A stretch of 64,000 nucleotides of DNA from an uncultured Bacteroidales bacterium (GTDB lineage Bacteria > Bacteroidota > Bacteroidia > Bacteroidales > Bacteroidaceae), in contig CACZJU010000016.1 in the NCBI GenBank assembly GCA_902781515.1, forward strand, positions 1-64,000, given 5' to 3'. The translations under genes and the position numbers were made by a program. A model generated the notes under the pieces. That model saw only the letters and a program-made list of their open reading frames with translations, was not told where the DNA came from and did no database searches. Shown in pieces: positions 63,361-64,000 of this stretch (its first letter is position 1; the number at the start of each line of letters is the position of its first letter).

Positions 63361-63891
63361 ATGTGGACACCATTTGAAAAGAACATACAGCAGGACCTAC
63401 ACCAGTATCTGCTTTCCATGAAGGAGGTGGACGAGCACCTGCCAGACTGCCCCGATGTGGAGGAAAAATGGGAACAGATAGCAAAGGCGTATCTGCCTGA
63501 CGGCATACGGGAGTTCCGCGATTATCCCACATCGTCCCTTGGCTGGATGATGTATATCGGTATGGCTGTGGCTGCCTACTGGGATGATGAGTGGGAAGTC
63601 TATGGGAAGAATGAGGACTTGTATGCCTACATCCGCGACAAACGGGGTTATGATGCTCTTGATGAGTATGTGCGCGAGGAAATACTAATGTTGAAAGACA
63701 ACGACTTTGACGCGTTGGAGAAGCTTGTCGGAGAATGTGCTTCGCGCACGAATAACAACCTGCGCCGCCAAGGTTTCGAACCCGGCACCAAAGCAGCCTT
63801 CGATGGCTACCTCTCATGCCTCCACCAACTTTACCTAATGGGTATGTCCGTCCAACTCCATCGCATGGGCTACCACATGGAAAAAATGTAA
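63361..63891 (+). CDS. Protein of unknown function
   Basis: A 176-residue protein that I do not recognise. It has no signal peptide; one moderately hydrophobic segment (SSLGWMMYIGMAVAAYW, about 54-70) is more likely a buried helix than a membrane span. The rest is helical and charged, with many Tyr, Asp and Glu (KNEDLYAYIRDKRGYDALDEYVREEIL). The start is ATG at 63361 after AGGAGG at 63346-63351. Confidence 0.7.
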   Translation: MWTPFEKNIQQDLHQYLLSMKEVDEHLPDCPDVEEKWEQIAKAYLPDGIREFRDYPTSSLGWMMYIGMAVAAYWDDEWEVYGKNEDLYAYIRDKRGYDALDEYVREEILMLKDNDFDALEKLVGECASRTNNNLRRQGFEPGTKAAFDGYLSCLHQLYLMGMSVQLHRMGYHMEKM

Positions 63892-63932
63892 CTATGGTAA
63901 AGAGTGAATACTACGAATAAAAAATATATATT

Positions 63933-64000
63933 ATGAAGTACCCATGTGAAAACTGCAAGCTACGTGCTGCGTATGACAAGAATCCGAAGTCTCTCGTTGG
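63933..64000 (+). CDS. Start of a gene cut by the window end
   Basis: An ATG at 63933 opens a frame to the window edge, beginning MKYPCENCKLRAAYDKNPKS. The CxxC pair (CENC) suggests a small metal- or redox-linked protein. Too little is present to say more. It lies 42 bases after the unknown gene at 63361 and may be cotranscribed. Confidence 0.55.
   Translation, partial: MKYPCENCKLRAAYDKNPKSLV

Noticed and set aside
1..64000. tRNA, rRNA, riboswitch or replication origin
   Set aside because: No cloverleaf, rRNA-like, riboswitch-like or DnaA-box cluster sequence was seen on reading the intergenic regions.

Overview
The window looks like chromosome from a Bacteroidales bacterium, most likely of the Prevotella group. 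Three things point there. Many genes are preceded by the Bacteroidota promoter -7 box TAnnTTTG, in the best cases with TTTG 19-20 bases upstream. The gene content is typical: a MoxR/Bat aerotolerance operon, Fkp for GDP-fucose, a C10 cysteine protease, LptD, and DUF4923 and DUF4301 proteins. Two secreted proteins end in a sorting-type C-terminus of the kind used by type IX secretion. I found no tRNA, rRNA, CRISPR array, complete insertion sequence or prophage.

Layout. Positions 1-650 hold no gene but contain three blocks of short palindromic repeats. 652-5949 (+) carries a secreted C10 protease, an HD hydrolase and LptD. 6041-9825 (-) carries a GH13 enzyme, fabD and a GH109-like Gfo/Idh protein. 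9926-13719 (+) holds mannose-1-phosphate guanylyltransferase and Fkp, which make GDP-mannose and GDP-fucose. 13819-18604 (+) holds serC, serA, a DUF1015 protein, a YigZ/IMPACT protein and an RluA-type pseudouridine synthase, followed by a DUF4923 lipoprotein. 19338-21178 (-) is a remnant of altronate genes (uxaB, uxaA) cut at both outer ends. An HD protein and a PAP2 phosphatase come next, then the nine-gene moxR-DUF58-batX-batA-B-C-D-E style operon (30860 down to 22424). 31110-34569 (-) is the translation cluster thrS, infC, rpmI, rplT. 34653-38207 (-) holds a TPR protein, def, ruvX and a SPOR lipoprotein. 38419-39944 (+) has a YtxH/holin-like envelope set and greA. The rest holds a DUF4301 protein, a synthetase-only RelA-type protein, an S9 peptidase, mutS2, a Gfo/Idh protein, pepT, an S4 protein, a 1279-residue secreted protein, dnaG, a nitroreductase, an orphan ribonucleotide-reductase tail domain, folB, ettA, a YbjQ protein, a TSCPD protein and two unknown genes. 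The last gene runs off the window.

The most unusual material is repetitive. Arrays of short palindromic words spaced about 22-23 bases apart occur between genes (244-303, 313-417, 40136-40297, 62702-62805), and the same kind of array lies in frame inside the fkp coding sequence (12181-12248). A second class, simple A/T-rich tandem words such as AATTAAG, AATTGA and AATGAG, fills many intergenic gaps. It also supplies the hydrophobic core of several signal peptides, a linker in the C10 protease and gene ends. Both classes seem to move freely between non-coding and coding DNA. Other points of interest are the doubly truncated uxaBA remnant, the free-standing reductase tail domain, and many start codons that would be miscalled because a TTG lies inside the -7 promoter box.
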